64,000 nt of DNA. Origin: Raineyella sp. W15-4 (GTDB taxonomy: Bacteria; Actinomycetota; Actinomycetes; Propionibacteriales; Propionibacteriaceae). The DNA lies in contig NZ_CP137079.1 in assembly GCF_033170155.1 (NCBI RefSeq), positions 186,001 through 250,000 on the forward strand, written 5' to 3'. Of this stretch, positions 29,617-37,509 are shown piece after piece. Within the stretch, counting starts at the first letter, position 1; every line of letters begins with the position of its first letter. The notes under the pieces are model-generated. The model saw only the letters and a program-made list of their open reading frames with translations. It was not told the DNA's origin and did no database searches. The position numbers were made by a program, and so were the translations under genes.

Positions 29617-30450
29617 TCACCCGCCGTGGTCGACCCGACCGTCGGCCCCGTCGTCGAGCGGACGTGGGGCGGGCGACGACTCGAGGTCGCCGAATCCGGT
29701 CGCCGCCAGCCGGCCGATCGCGTCGACGACCTCACCGGCCTGGGGTCCGGTGGCCGCCACCCGGAGGGTGTCGCCGCGGACGGCGTCGAGCAACAGCAGG
29801 TCGGTGAGGCTGGCGGCGTCGACCGGTTCGCCGTCGCGGGCCAGATCGGCGATGGTCACCTCGGCGTCGTACGCCTGGACGAGTGCCACCAGGCGGGCTG
29901 CCGGACGCAGGTGCCACCCGACCGGGCTGATCAGGGTGATGTTCAGGGCGGCCGGTGGTGCGGAGGCCGCGGTGTCGAGGGGCACGGCATCGAGGGCCGT
30001 GCCACCGTCGAGGGCTGTGTCGCCGAGGAGTTCCTGCTTGGCGCGGAGCCCGGCCCGCGCCTGCGCCGCCACGACGTCCAGCGAGGCGCCGCCGGCGGCC
30101 GTCACCACCGCAGCGATCAGCCCCTCGACCAGCGGCGCGGAACACAGCAGCACCCGCGCCGCGGCGTCCTCGTCGAGGAACTCCACCGCCAGCTGCGCGC
30201 TGAGCACCGACGACCCGATGTCCATCAGCACCAGCACCCCGTCGGGAGAATCGGCCGCCGCGATCGCCTCGGCGACGGCGAGCGCATCGGTGCCGTACGC
30301 CACCCCGTCGCCGGCTCCGGCGCCCTCGGTGGTGACCCCCGCAGCGACCGCGATCGCTGGCCTCCTCCCGGCCGTCACCGTCGTCGTGGCCAACGCCACC
30401 GCTGCCTCGGCCAGCGGCCGGCTGTGCGACACCACCACCATCCCGATCAT
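29617..30450 (-). CDS. dhaM: PTS-dependent dihydroxyacetone kinase phosphotransferase subunit (EIIA-HPr fusion)
   Basis: 277 residues. The N-terminal mannose-class EIIA domain has the phospho-His in VVSHSRPLAE (His9) and LVLMDIGSSVLSAQ. After a ~30-residue linker an HPr-like domain carries GWHLRPAARLV, where the His takes phosphate. It passes phosphate from the PTS to ADP held by DhaL. The EI-like domain of E. coli DhaM is absent, as in many Gram-positives. Third gene of dhaK-dhaL-dhaM, with GAGAGGAAGG before the ATG. Confidence 0.88.
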   Translation of the reverse strand: MIGMVVVSHSRPLAEAAVALATTTVTAGRRPAIAVAAGVTTEGAGAGDGVAYGTDALAVAEAIAAADSPDGVLVLMDIGSSVLSAQLAVEFLDEDAAARVLLCSAPLVEGLIAAVVTAAGGASLDVVAAQARAGLRAKQELLGDTALDGGTALDAVPLDTAASAPPAALNITLISPVGWHLRPAARLVALVQAYDAEVTIADLARDGEPVDAASLTDLLLLDAVRGDTLRVAATGPQAGEVVDAIGRLAATGFGDLESSPAPRPLDDGADGRVDHGG

Positions 30451-30492
30451 CGTCGACCTTCCTCTCGGTGCCCCGGTCCGCGGGGCGGTTGC

Positions 30493-31128
30493 TCAGGCCA
30501 CCGCGGCGCGCAGCAGCAGCGCGGCGCTGGTGGCACCCGGGTCCTGGTGGCCGGCACTGCGCTCGCCGAGATAGCTGGCCCGGCCCTTGTGGGCGACCAG
30601 CGGGATGGTGGCCGCGCAGCCGGCGTCCGCGGCGTCCGCCGCCCGGGCCAGCGCGCCGGCGAGATCGGCGCCGGCGGCGAGCGCCGTGTCGTACGCCTCG
30701 AGGGCCGGCAACAGCGCGTCGAGCATCGTCTTGTCCCCGGCCTCCGCTTTCCCGCGCTGGCGTACGCCCTCCACCCCGGCGTGCAGGGCACGGCCCAGCT
30801 GCGCGGCATCGGCCGCGGCCAGCCCGGCCAGGGGCTGGGCGAACCGCAGCCAGAACGTCCCGTACAGCGGCCCGCTGGCTCCGCCGACCGAGCTCACCAG
30901 GGCCATCCCGACCCTCTTGGCGAGCGCGTCGAGGGTGTCGAAGGTCTGGTCGGCGAGCAGCGCGCCGACCGATCGCATGCCGCGGGCCATGTTGGTGCCG
31001 TGGTCGGCATCGCCGATGGCGGCGTCGAGATCGGTGAGTTCCGTCTCGTGCTCGGCGATCAGGGTGGCGTACGCCCGCAGCCAGGCGGTCAGCCCGGCGA
31101 CGTCCAGGGTCGTGGTGTCGGTGGCCAT
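30493..31128 (-). CDS. dhaL: dihydroxyacetone kinase ADP-binding subunit
   Basis: 211 residues, an all-helical barrel binding ADP and two Mg ions. Metal site residues lie in LDAAIGDADHGTNMARG; the nucleotide cap follows in SSVGGASGPLYGTFW and the lid in GDKTMLDALLPALEAY. The end HKGRASYLGERSAGHQDPGA is diagnostic. ATG 31128 lies two bases after the dhaK stop, so the two are translationally coupled. It works with DhaK and DhaM to phosphorylate dihydroxyacetone. Confidence 0.92.
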   Translation of the reverse strand: MATDTTTLDVAGLTAWLRAYATLIAEHETELTDLDAAIGDADHGTNMARGMRSVGALLADQTFDTLDALAKRVGMALVSSVGGASGPLYGTFWLRFAQPLAGLAAADAAQLGRALHAGVEGVRQRGKAEAGDKTMLDALLPALEAYDTALAAGADLAGALARAADAADAGCAATIPLVAHKGRASYLGERSAGHQDPGATSAALLLRAAVA

Positions 31129-31130
31129 GC

Positions 31131-32144
31131 TCACCGCCCCCAGCGCAGCGCCGGGGTGTCCACCGGGGCGTCCCAGAGCCGGACCAGCTCGTCGTCGGCG
31201 CGCAGCAGGGTGACCGAGCAGCCGGCCATGTCGAGGGAGGTGATCTGGTTGCCGACCAGCGGCCGGACGACCCGTACGCCGTGCCCCTCGAGGATCCGCT
31301 GCACCTCGCCGTACATCAGGTAGAGCTCGATCAGCGGGGTGGCGCCCATGCCGTTGACCAGCGCCAGCACCTCGTCGCCGCGGGAGAACGGCAGGTCGGC
31401 GAGGATCGGGGTGAGCAGCTGGTCGGCGATCTCGGCGGCGGGGGTGAGCGGGACGGTGGCCCGGCCGGGCTCGCCGTGGATGCCGACGCCCAGCTCCATC
31501 TCGTCCTCGGCCAGGGTGAAGTTCGGCCGGCCGGCGCTCGGTGGGGTGCACGGGGTCAGCGCCATCCCCATGCTGCGGGCGTTCTCGTTCACCCGGCGGG
31601 CGATCGCGGCGACCTCGGCGAGTGGCCGGCCCTCCTCGGCGGCCGCGCCGGCGAGCTTCTCGGCGAACACGGTGGCACCGGTGCCGCGCCGCCCGGCGGT
31701 CCAGGTGGAGTCCTGCACCGCCACGTCGTCGTCGAGGACGACCGTGGCGATCTCGACCCCGCCCTCGTCGGCGGCCAGTTCCGCGGCCATCTCGAAGTTC
31801 ATCACGTCGCCGGTGTAGTTCTTCACCAGGTGCAGCACCCCCGCCCCGGCGTCGACCTGCCGGGTCGCGGCGAGCACCTGGTCGGGGACGGGGGAGGTGA
31901 AGATCTGCCCGCAGCAGGCGGCCGACAGCATGCCGTGACCGACGTAGCCGGCGTGCAGCGGTTCGTGCCCCGACCCGCCGCCGGAGACCAGCCCGACGGT
32001 GCCCAGCAACGGCCTGTCGGCGCGGTAGACAGTGGCCAGCTCGTGGTCGACGCGGACCCGGCCGGCGTACGCTGCCGCAAATCCCCGCAGTGCTTCGGCG
32101 ACGACGTCCTCCGGCGCGTTGATGAACTTCTTCATGGCACCCAT
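31131..32144 (-). CDS. dhaK: dihydroxyacetone kinase substrate-binding subunit
   Basis: 337 residues. It binds dihydroxyacetone covalently as a hemiaminal through the His in GVGIHGEPG. Other signatures are [30 protein letters not shown] and [15 protein letters not shown]. First gene of the dha operon. The ATG at 32144 stands a normal distance after GGAGGGG; the ATG at 32135 matches the family N-terminus (MKKFIN) but is further from that site. The region upstream is shared divergently with the HdeD gene. Confidence 0.92.
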   Translation of the reverse strand: MGAMKKFINAPEDVVAEALRGFAAAYAGRVRVDHELATVYRADRPLLGTVGLVSGGGSGHEPLHAGYVGHGMLSAACCGQIFTSPVPDQVLAATRQVDAGAGVLHLVKNYTGDVMNFEMAAELAADEGGVEIATVVLDDDVAVQDSTWTAGRRGTGATVFAEKLAGAAAEEGRPLAEVAAIARRVNENARSMGMALTPCTPPSAGRPNFTLAEDEMELGVGIHGEPGRATVPLTPAAEIADQLLTPILADLPFSRGDEVLALVNGMGATPLIELYLMYGEVQRILEGHGVRVVRPLVGNQITSLDMAGCSVTLLRADDELVRLWDAPVDTPALRWGR

Positions 32145-32296
32145 CCAACGCCCCTCCGGCCCGGTTGTCAGGGGGTGGGTGGGCCGGAGGTCGGCGGTGC
32201 GCGGATCACCCGTCGCGGGGGATGTCCGGAGTGACCCGACCGACGGACACTGGATCCGTACGGGTGACGTGGATCGCAGCGAACGGGGAGGACGAC

Positions 32297-32833
32297 ATGA
32301 CCGCAGCCGCCGTCACGGTGAAGAGGACCGGCTGGGACGTGATCCTGGGGATCGCCCTGGCCATCGCCGGTCTGGTCCTGCTCGGCGATGCCGCGCTCGC
32401 CACCGCGGTGTCGGTGTGGTTGATCGGCTGGTTCACCCTGGTGTCCGGGGTGATCTTGCTGGTCGGCGCCCTGTTCCGGCTCCGCTCGGGCGGTTCGTGG
32501 TCGCCGGTGCTCGGCGGTGCGGTGCTGACCGTCATCGGCCTGTTCATCATGCGCAACCCGGCCGCCGGAGCAGTCGCGTTCACCCTCATCGTCGGTGCGC
32601 TGCTGCTGAGCAGTGGGCTGACCCGGGTGATCCTCGGCTGGGTGCTGCCCGCCGGCCGTTGGCTGCTGATGATCAGCGGGCTGGTCTCGGTGCTCCTCGG
32701 CCTCTACGTCCTGTTCAACCTGGGCGCCGCCTCGACCCAGTTGATCGGCATCCTGCTCGGCGTCCAGGTCCTGCTCGAGGGGCTGTCGCTGGTCGTCGTG
32801 GGGCGGCTGCACCCGGCGGACTCCGAGGACTGA
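32297..32833 (+). CDS. HdeD/DUF308-family membrane protein
   Basis: 178 residues, six hydrophobic helices arranged as three DUF308 pairs (ILGIALAIAGLVLLG, SGVILLVGALFRLR, LLMISGLVSVLLGLYVLF). Members such as HdeD are linked to acid resistance in enterobacteria; the actinobacterial role is not known. ATG 32297 follows GGGGAGGA; an in-frame extension upstream lacks coding character. Divergent from dhaK. Confidence 0.85.
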   Translation: MTAAAVTVKRTGWDVILGIALAIAGLVLLGDAALATAVSVWLIGWFTLVSGVILLVGALFRLRSGGSWSPVLGGAVLTVIGLFIMRNPAAGAVAFTLIVGALLLSSGLTRVILGWVLPAGRWLLMISGLVSVLLGLYVLFNLGAASTQLIGILLGVQVLLEGLSLVVVGRLHPADSED

Positions 32834-32878
32834 GGCCGTGATGACCGACGGGATCGTCGTCCCCGGAAGGACGCTGAC

Positions 32879-33295
32879 ATGAAGCTCCGTCTCCTGGCGG
32901 CGACCCTGCTCGCCGTCCTGCCGCTGCTCGGCTGTGCGCCGGCCGGCGACACCTCCGCCCTGATCGGTCCCACCTGGCGGCTGGAGAGCCTCCGCGGGAC
33001 GTCCGTCGCGGCCGCTCCGGCGGTCACCGCCGTCTTTGCCGCGGACGGCACCGTCTCCGGGTCGGGTGGCTGCAACCGCTACCACGGCGGGGCGGTGGCG
33101 AGCGGGGACACCCTCAAGGTGAGCCTGCTCGCCTCCACGCTGATGGCCTGTGAGCCGCCGGCGGTGATGACCCAGGAAGCCGGCTACCTGCAGACCCTGG
33201 AGGCGGCGGCACACTGGGGCGTTGTCGATGACACGTTGACGATCAGCGACGCCTCGGGCGCCGAACTGCTCCGCTACGTCCGCACCGCCGCCTGA
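32879..33295 (+). CDS. META-domain lipoprotein (HslJ-like)
   Basis: 138 residues. Signal peptide with lipobox LLGC (Cys19), then one META domain: GPTWRLESLRG, the conserved GSGGCNRYHGG core, and LLASTLMACEPPAVM. META proteins are surface lipoproteins tied to stress or antibiotic tolerance; the function is not firm. GGAAGGA precedes the ATG, 45 bp after the HdeD gene, so the two may share a transcript. Confidence 0.87.
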   Translation: MKLRLLAATLLAVLPLLGCAPAGDTSALIGPTWRLESLRGTSVAAAPAVTAVFAADGTVSGSGGCNRYHGGAVASGDTLKVSLLASTLMACEPPAVMTQEAGYLQTLEAAAHWGVVDDTLTISDASGAELLRYVRTAA

Positions 33296-33315
33296 TCCGG
33301 CCTCCCGGGGGGGGG

Positions 33316-35904
33316 TCACCCGGGCAGCAGGCCGAGCGTGCCGGCGACCCGGACGGCGTCGCGCCGGTTCCGTACGCCGAGCTTGCGGTAAACGACCTTG
33401 AGGTGCTGTTTCACCGTGTTCTCCGAGATGCTCAGCGCTGCGGCGATCTCGGCGTTCGACTGCATCGTCGGCAGGTGGGCCAGCACGGACAGCTCCCGCT
33501 CGGTCAGCCGTTCGTACGTCCGCGGCTGTTCCCCGGCTGCGTCCGCGGCGGCCAACACCCGTTCGACCAGCTCCCGGTGGCTGCCGACCACCGCCAGGTG
33601 ACGGGACAGGGCGGCCCGCAGGCGCCGGTCCGGGCGGAGGAAGGGGAGCAGCAGGCCCTCCGGTGCGGCGAGGTCGAGGGCCCGGGTGAGGGCGTCGGCG
33701 GCCCGGAAGTCCTGCCGCTGTGCATCCAGGGCCAGTGCCTCGGCCAGCCAGGCCGCTGCGCCGTACGCGTCGGAGCGGTCCAGCAGCGGGGCGACCAGAT
33801 CGTGCACCTGATCGGGTCGGCCGCCGGCCAGCGCCGCCTCCGCCCGGGCCATCCGGAGCAGGTCGGTCGGCGGTTCCTCGGTGAGCGTACGAGCAGCGGC
33901 CTCCGCGGTGACCGGGGACCCGACAGTGAGGTCGAGGACGACCCGGGTGGCGACCGCGGCATGGGCGACGGCGGTCATCCCCGGCTGGCGGACCACCGCG
34001 GCGTCGGCGCCGCGCAGCTGCCGCCGGGCCCCCGGCAGGTCACCCTGCTGCAGGGAAACCCAGGCGTCGACCAGGTGGAACGACGCGCCGATGAGCGGAT
34101 GCAGCTGCGGTCCGGCGGCGGCCCGCCCCCGCCCGATGGCATCCCGGGCGGCGGCCGGGTCCGCCCGCGCGATCGCGGCCATCGCCAGGGCCAGCCAGGC
34201 CCCCTGGGTCTCGTGGCCGATCCGGTCGCCGGCCCCTTCTGCGGCGGCGATGCACATTTCCGCCGAGGCCCGCGCTCGGGTGAAGAGCCCGGCACCGGCC
34301 TCGGCGACGGCCAACTGGGCCGTGTAGTAGGTCTTCACGTAGCCGGCCATCTCGGCGTTCGGGTAGCCGACGATGCTGGCGGGGAGCAGTTCGAGGCTTC
34401 GGGTGGGGTGCCCGACCCAGACCTCGCCGACCGCCAGCAGGCTGCGCGGGATCCCGCGGTTGTGCGCCCAAATCGGCGTGTCGGCCGCGCTGAGGCCGGA
34501 CAGCAGCCGGTCGGCGTCCTCGGCGCTCCGCACCATCAGCGCGGCGTCGCCCTCGCGGTACGCCTGGGACGCCAGCAGGACCCGGGCCGCCAGGGTGGCG
34601 ATCGACCGGCGGGGCTCCGGCAGGGTGGCCAGCTCCGGCTCCGCCCGGGCTAGCAAGGTGCGGACGGCGAGGGCGTCCCGTCGGGTGAAGGCCACGATGG
34701 CGCGGCCGATCTCCAGCTCGGGGTTGCCGAAGGCCTGCTCCGGCGGGACCCGCTCCAACAGTCGGGCCAGCTGACCGCGGTCGACGAGCAGGATCGCCGG
34801 TGCCGACGACCGCAGGGCGAGCTCACCGGCGAAGATCCAGTCCTCGTCCTCGATCGCCTGGGTGAGGGCTGCCAGCGGTTCGCTGCCCTCCTCCTGCCGG
34901 ACCATGGCGAGCCGACGCAGCCGGCGGTTCAGCGCCGGCCGGTCGGCCTGCAGCCGGGCGGCGAGCATCCGGGCCACCAGCGGCCGCTGCCGGAGGCGGC
35001 CGGCGGTCGCTGCGGGGACCAGCAGCTCGCGGTCCGCCAGATCGGTGAACGCTTCGCTGACGTCGCGGTCCACCAGCGTACGGGCGAGCGCGGGGTCTAT
35101 CTCGGCAACGATCGAGGTGCGGGTCAGCAGTTCCCGGTCGGCTTCCGGGAGCGGTGCCAGCACCTCGTGGTGCAGGTATCCGGCGATGAGCGAGCCGGGG
35201 TCCGCGAGATGCGCCGCGACCAGGTCGGGGTCGACGGTCCGGTGGGAGCCGGCCTCCTGGGTGGCCAGCAGCAGCGGCCCGGGCCAGCCCTCGGTGAGAT
35301 CGAGCAGCCGGGAGGCCGCGGCCTCGGTGTGCGGGATGTCCTCCTGCCCGAGGAACTGCTCCAGCTCGGCGGGGGTGAAGGCCAGTTCCGCCGAGCCGAG
35401 GATCCCGAGTCGGCCGGCGAGCCGGTGCTGGCGGAGGGCCGGGGGCGGGCCGTTCCGGCTGATCACCACCACGTGCACCCCGTCCGGAGGCCAGCGCAGC
35501 AGCTCGTCGAGCAGCGCGGGTGCGCGCTCGCCGGTGAGGATGTCGTCGAGCACCAACACCCCACCCCGGCCGAGGCCGGCCACCAGTCCGGTGCGCAGCT
35601 CGGGCGCCGGGCCTGGGTGGAGGCCGGCCGCCCGCCGGAGGGCGGCGGCGAAGTCGGCGGGGTCGGCATCGGTGGGACTCATCGACAGCCAGGCGACTCG
35701 GCCGGGTCGCGGACCGTCCCGGACCCACGACGCGACGGCGGTGGTCTTGCCGGCGCCGGCCGGACCGGTGACGAGGACGATGGGCTTCGCCGCGGCACGT
35801 TCCAGAGCTGCCACCACTCTGGGGCGGGGCAGGAAATGGACCGGCGGGGGTGGAATGCTGAGCCGCGGATCCGAGTGCGTCTCCGACGATGGTGCTGTCG
35901 CCAA
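33316..35904 (-). CDS. MalT/LAL-type LuxR-family transcriptional regulator
   Basis: 862 residues. The N-terminal STAND-like ATPase has Walker A TGPAGAGKTTAV (about 46-57) and Walker B GVLVLDDILTG. A long TPR-like helical middle precedes a C-terminal LuxR helix-turn-helix (LTERELSVLAHLPTMQSNAE, then ISENTVKQHLKVVYRKLGV). Such regulators sense an inducer in the middle domain and activate catabolic promoters in an ATP-dependent way. The start is TTG 35904, six bases after AGGAG. No obvious target is adjacent except through the divergent region 35905-36197. Confidence 0.85.
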   Translation of the reverse strand: MATAPSSETHSDPRLSIPPPPVHFLPRPRVVAALERAAAKPIVLVTGPAGAGKTTAVASWVRDGPRPGRVAWLSMSPTDADPADFAAALRRAAGLHPGPAPELRTGLVAGLGRGGVLVLDDILTGERAPALLDELLRWPPDGVHVVVISRNGPPPALRQHRLAGRLGILGSAELAFTPAELEQFLGQEDIPHTEAAASRLLDLTEGWPGPLLLATQEAGSHRTVDPDLVAAHLADPGSLIAGYLHHEVLAPLPEADRELLTRTSIVAEIDPALARTLVDRDVSEAFTDLADRELLVPAATAGRLRQRPLVARMLAARLQADRPALNRRLRRLAMVRQEEGSEPLAALTQAIEDEDWIFAGELALRSSAPAILLVDRGQLARLLERVPPEQAFGNPELEIGRAIVAFTRRDALAVRTLLARAEPELATLPEPRRSIATLAARVLLASQAYREGDAALMVRSAEDADRLLSGLSAADTPIWAHNRGIPRSLLAVGEVWVGHPTRSLELLPASIVGYPNAEMAGYVKTYYTAQLAVAEAGAGLFTRARASAEMCIAAAEGAGDRIGHETQGAWLALAMAAIARADPAAARDAIGRGRAAAGPQLHPLIGASFHLVDAWVSLQQGDLPGARRQLRGADAAVVRQPGMTAVAHAAVATRVVLDLTVGSPVTAEAAARTLTEEPPTDLLRMARAEAALAGGRPDQVHDLVAPLLDRSDAYGAAAWLAEALALDAQRQDFRAADALTRALDLAAPEGLLLPFLRPDRRLRAALSRHLAVVGSHRELVERVLAAADAAGEQPRTYERLTERELSVLAHLPTMQSNAEIAAALSISENTVKQHLKVVYRKLGVRNRRDAVRVAGTLGLLPG

Positions 35905-35986
35905 GGAGCTCTCCTGCCGCTGGCTGACGTGCCGTCAGCCTAGACCGTGGAGAGGTCCGGGTCTCCGGTGATGTGCCGGACACGCT

Positions 35987-36010
35987 GACATCCCCCGCTG
36001 CGGGGATGTC
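35987..36010. promoter_or_regulatory. hairpin/inverted repeat between the LuxR regulator and GNAT genes
   Basis: GACATCCCC (35987-35995) and GGGGATGTC (36002-36010) form a perfect 9-bp stem with a 6-base loop. It lies in the otherwise sparse 35905-36197 interval. It could be an operator or an RNA hairpin; the ATG of the SHOCT-like fragment lies inside its right arm. Confidence 0.5.
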
Positions 36011-36092
36011 CCGCGCCGCCCTGCATCAGCAGAGTCTGCTCACCGCCGAGGAGTTCACCGCGGCCAAGGCGGTGCTGCTCGGCCTGGGGTAG
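36006..36092 (+). pseudogene. SHOCT-domain fragment (28 codons)
   Basis: From ATG 36006 to TAG 36090 the frame reads LHQQSLLTAEEFTAAKAVLL, an almost complete SHOCT motif (short C-terminal oligomerisation domain, normally at the end of longer membrane proteins). No upstream domain in frame and no ribosome site is seen, so it is more likely a leftover 3' end than a microprotein. Confidence 0.45.
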
Positions 36093-36197
36093 TCGCTCCG
36101 GCCCGAGACCGTCGGGCCCGGGGACCGTCCGGATCGGCTGAGACTGTCGGACCGGACTGGCACAGTGGAGGGGAGCCCTCGGCCGGAAGGACCCACC

Positions 36198-36944
36198 GTG
36201 ACCTCCCCTGACACCACCCCGCCTGCCGGTGCGGGCGACAGCGCGTCCGACATCCGTCCGCTCGCGGCCCTCACCACCGCCGAGATCATCGCCGTGTACG
36301 ACACCCTGCTGCGGCCCTCGTTCCGTCCCGAGGAGTTGGTCAGCATCGGTGATGTACTGCGGCTCTACGCGGGCGAGGGCCCGGCGCCCTCCGGGGTGCT
36401 GCTGAGGGGCGGACAGCCGCTCGGCATCCACCTGTGCGAGGCGTACGTCGACGGCCGGGTGCTGCTGTTGACGCACCTCGCCGTGTCGTCCGAGGCCCGC
36501 GGCGGCGGCATCGGGGCACAGTTGCTCGACCATGCTGCCCGCCAACTCGAGGACAGCTGGCCCGGGGCGGTCGTGCTCGGTGAGGTGGACGACCCTCGGG
36601 TGTGGCCCGGGACCCTCGCGACGGGCGATCCGGTCGCCCGGCTGCAGTTCTACGGGCGTCACGGTGCCCGGTTACTGCCGCTGTCCTTCGTCCAGCCGGA
36701 GCTGCAACCGGGGGCGGGACGCGTCGGCGGCATGTTCCTGATCCGTCTCGACCGGCAGGGCACGCCCACCCCGGGTCTGTTGCCCCGGTTCCTCGCCGAG
36801 TACTACACCGCGTGCGAGGGGGGCGAGGCGCTGGCGGATCCGGCCGTGCAGGCGGTGTTGGCGGCCGCGGCCGAGGTGGATCTCGACCGCGACCTGCTGC
36901 CGATGACGGAATGGGAACGGCTCCCGCCGGCTACCCCCGGGTGA
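36198..36944 (+). CDS. GNAT-family N-acetyltransferase
   Basis: 248 residues. Acetyl-CoA-binding motif A is LTHLAVSSEARGGGIGAQLL (about 97-116), followed by an EVDDPR strand and FYGRHGARLLPL, the usual GNAT core. Substrate unknown. The start is GTG 36198, supported by GGAAGG seven bases upstream; a GTG at 36165 would add 11 residues but has no site. It converges on the thioredoxin gene with a 21-bp gap. Confidence 0.78.
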   Translation: MTSPDTTPPAGAGDSASDIRPLAALTTAEIIAVYDTLLRPSFRPEELVSIGDVLRLYAGEGPAPSGVLLRGGQPLGIHLCEAYVDGRVLLLTHLAVSSEARGGGIGAQLLDHAARQLEDSWPGAVVLGEVDDPRVWPGTLATGDPVARLQFYGRHGARLLPLSFVQPELQPGAGRVGGMFLIRLDRQGTPTPGLLPRFLAEYYTACEGGEALADPAVQAVLAAAAEVDLDRDLLPMTEWERLPPATPG

Positions 36945-36965
36945 TCGATCCCATCGACGGTGACC

Positions 36966-37367
36966 TCAGGCCCGGGTGGGGGACTCGGTCGCCGGTTCGG
37001 TGGCCTCGGCCTGTTCGGCGGCGATCTGGGCCCGGATGTCGGCCATGTCGAGGGCCTCGACTGCGGCGATCAGCTCGTCGAACGCCTTGGCCGGCAGGGC
37101 GCCGGCCTGGCGGAACACCAGGATCCCGTCCCGGAACGCCATCAGTGTCGGGATCGAGGAGATCTGTGCGGCCATCGCCAGGCCCTGCTCGGCCTCGGTG
37201 TCCACCTTGCCGAAGCGCATCTCCGGGTGCACTCCGGACGCCTTCTCGAACACCGGCGCGAAGGCGCGGCACGGTCCACACCAGGCGGCCCAGAAGTCCA
37301 CGAACGTGATGCCCTCCTCGAGCACCGTCTCCTCGAAGTTCTCCGCCGTCAGTTGCAGTGTCGCCAT
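36966..37367 (-). CDS. thioredoxin
   Basis: 133 residues with the classic active site FWAAWCGPCRAF (near 27-38), cis-Pro loop SSIPTLMAFRDG, and a C-terminal extension of ~25 residues rich in Ala and Glu. A cytoplasmic disulfide reductase. ATG 37367 sits nine bases after AAGGGGG; the in-frame ATG at 37376 abuts that G-run and is less likely. A 16-bp palindrome (37413-37428) lies 46 bp upstream and is the likely control site. The gene is separate from any thioredoxin reductase here. Confidence 0.88.
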   Translation of the reverse strand: MATLQLTAENFEETVLEEGITFVDFWAAWCGPCRAFAPVFEKASGVHPEMRFGKVDTEAEQGLAMAAQISSIPTLMAFRDGILVFRQAGALPAKAFDELIAAVEALDMADIRAQIAAEQAEATEPATESPTRA

Positions 37368-37412
37368 CGGGTCCATCCCCCTTCGTCGGTCAGTTCTCCG
37401 TCAGTCTAGCAG

Positions 37413-37428
37413 ATACCCCTAGGGGTAT
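37413..37428. promoter_or_regulatory. 16-bp perfect palindrome ATACCCCTAGGGGTAT (CsoR/CstR-like operator candidate)
   Basis: The sequence equals its own reverse complement. Its A/T-flanked CCCC..GGGG form is that of operators bound by the CsoR/RcnR/CstR (DUF156) family, which sense copper or reactive sulfur species. It lies between the divergent thioredoxin and manA genes, so it could control either. The link to thioredoxin would make sense for a persulfide sensor. Site identity is inferred from shape only. Confidence 0.5.
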
Positions 37429-37509
37429 TTATCTCTCAGAGGGTCGGTGCCGGCTCCCGTATGCTGGCCGGGATCTGAGAGCCGACGGGCGACGGAAAGG
37501 TACCGATCG

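Noticed and set aside
29578-31323. 581-codon plus-strand open frame opposite dhaM, dhaL and dhaK
   Set aside because: Shadow of the dha operon; the minus-strand proteins carry all family motifs.
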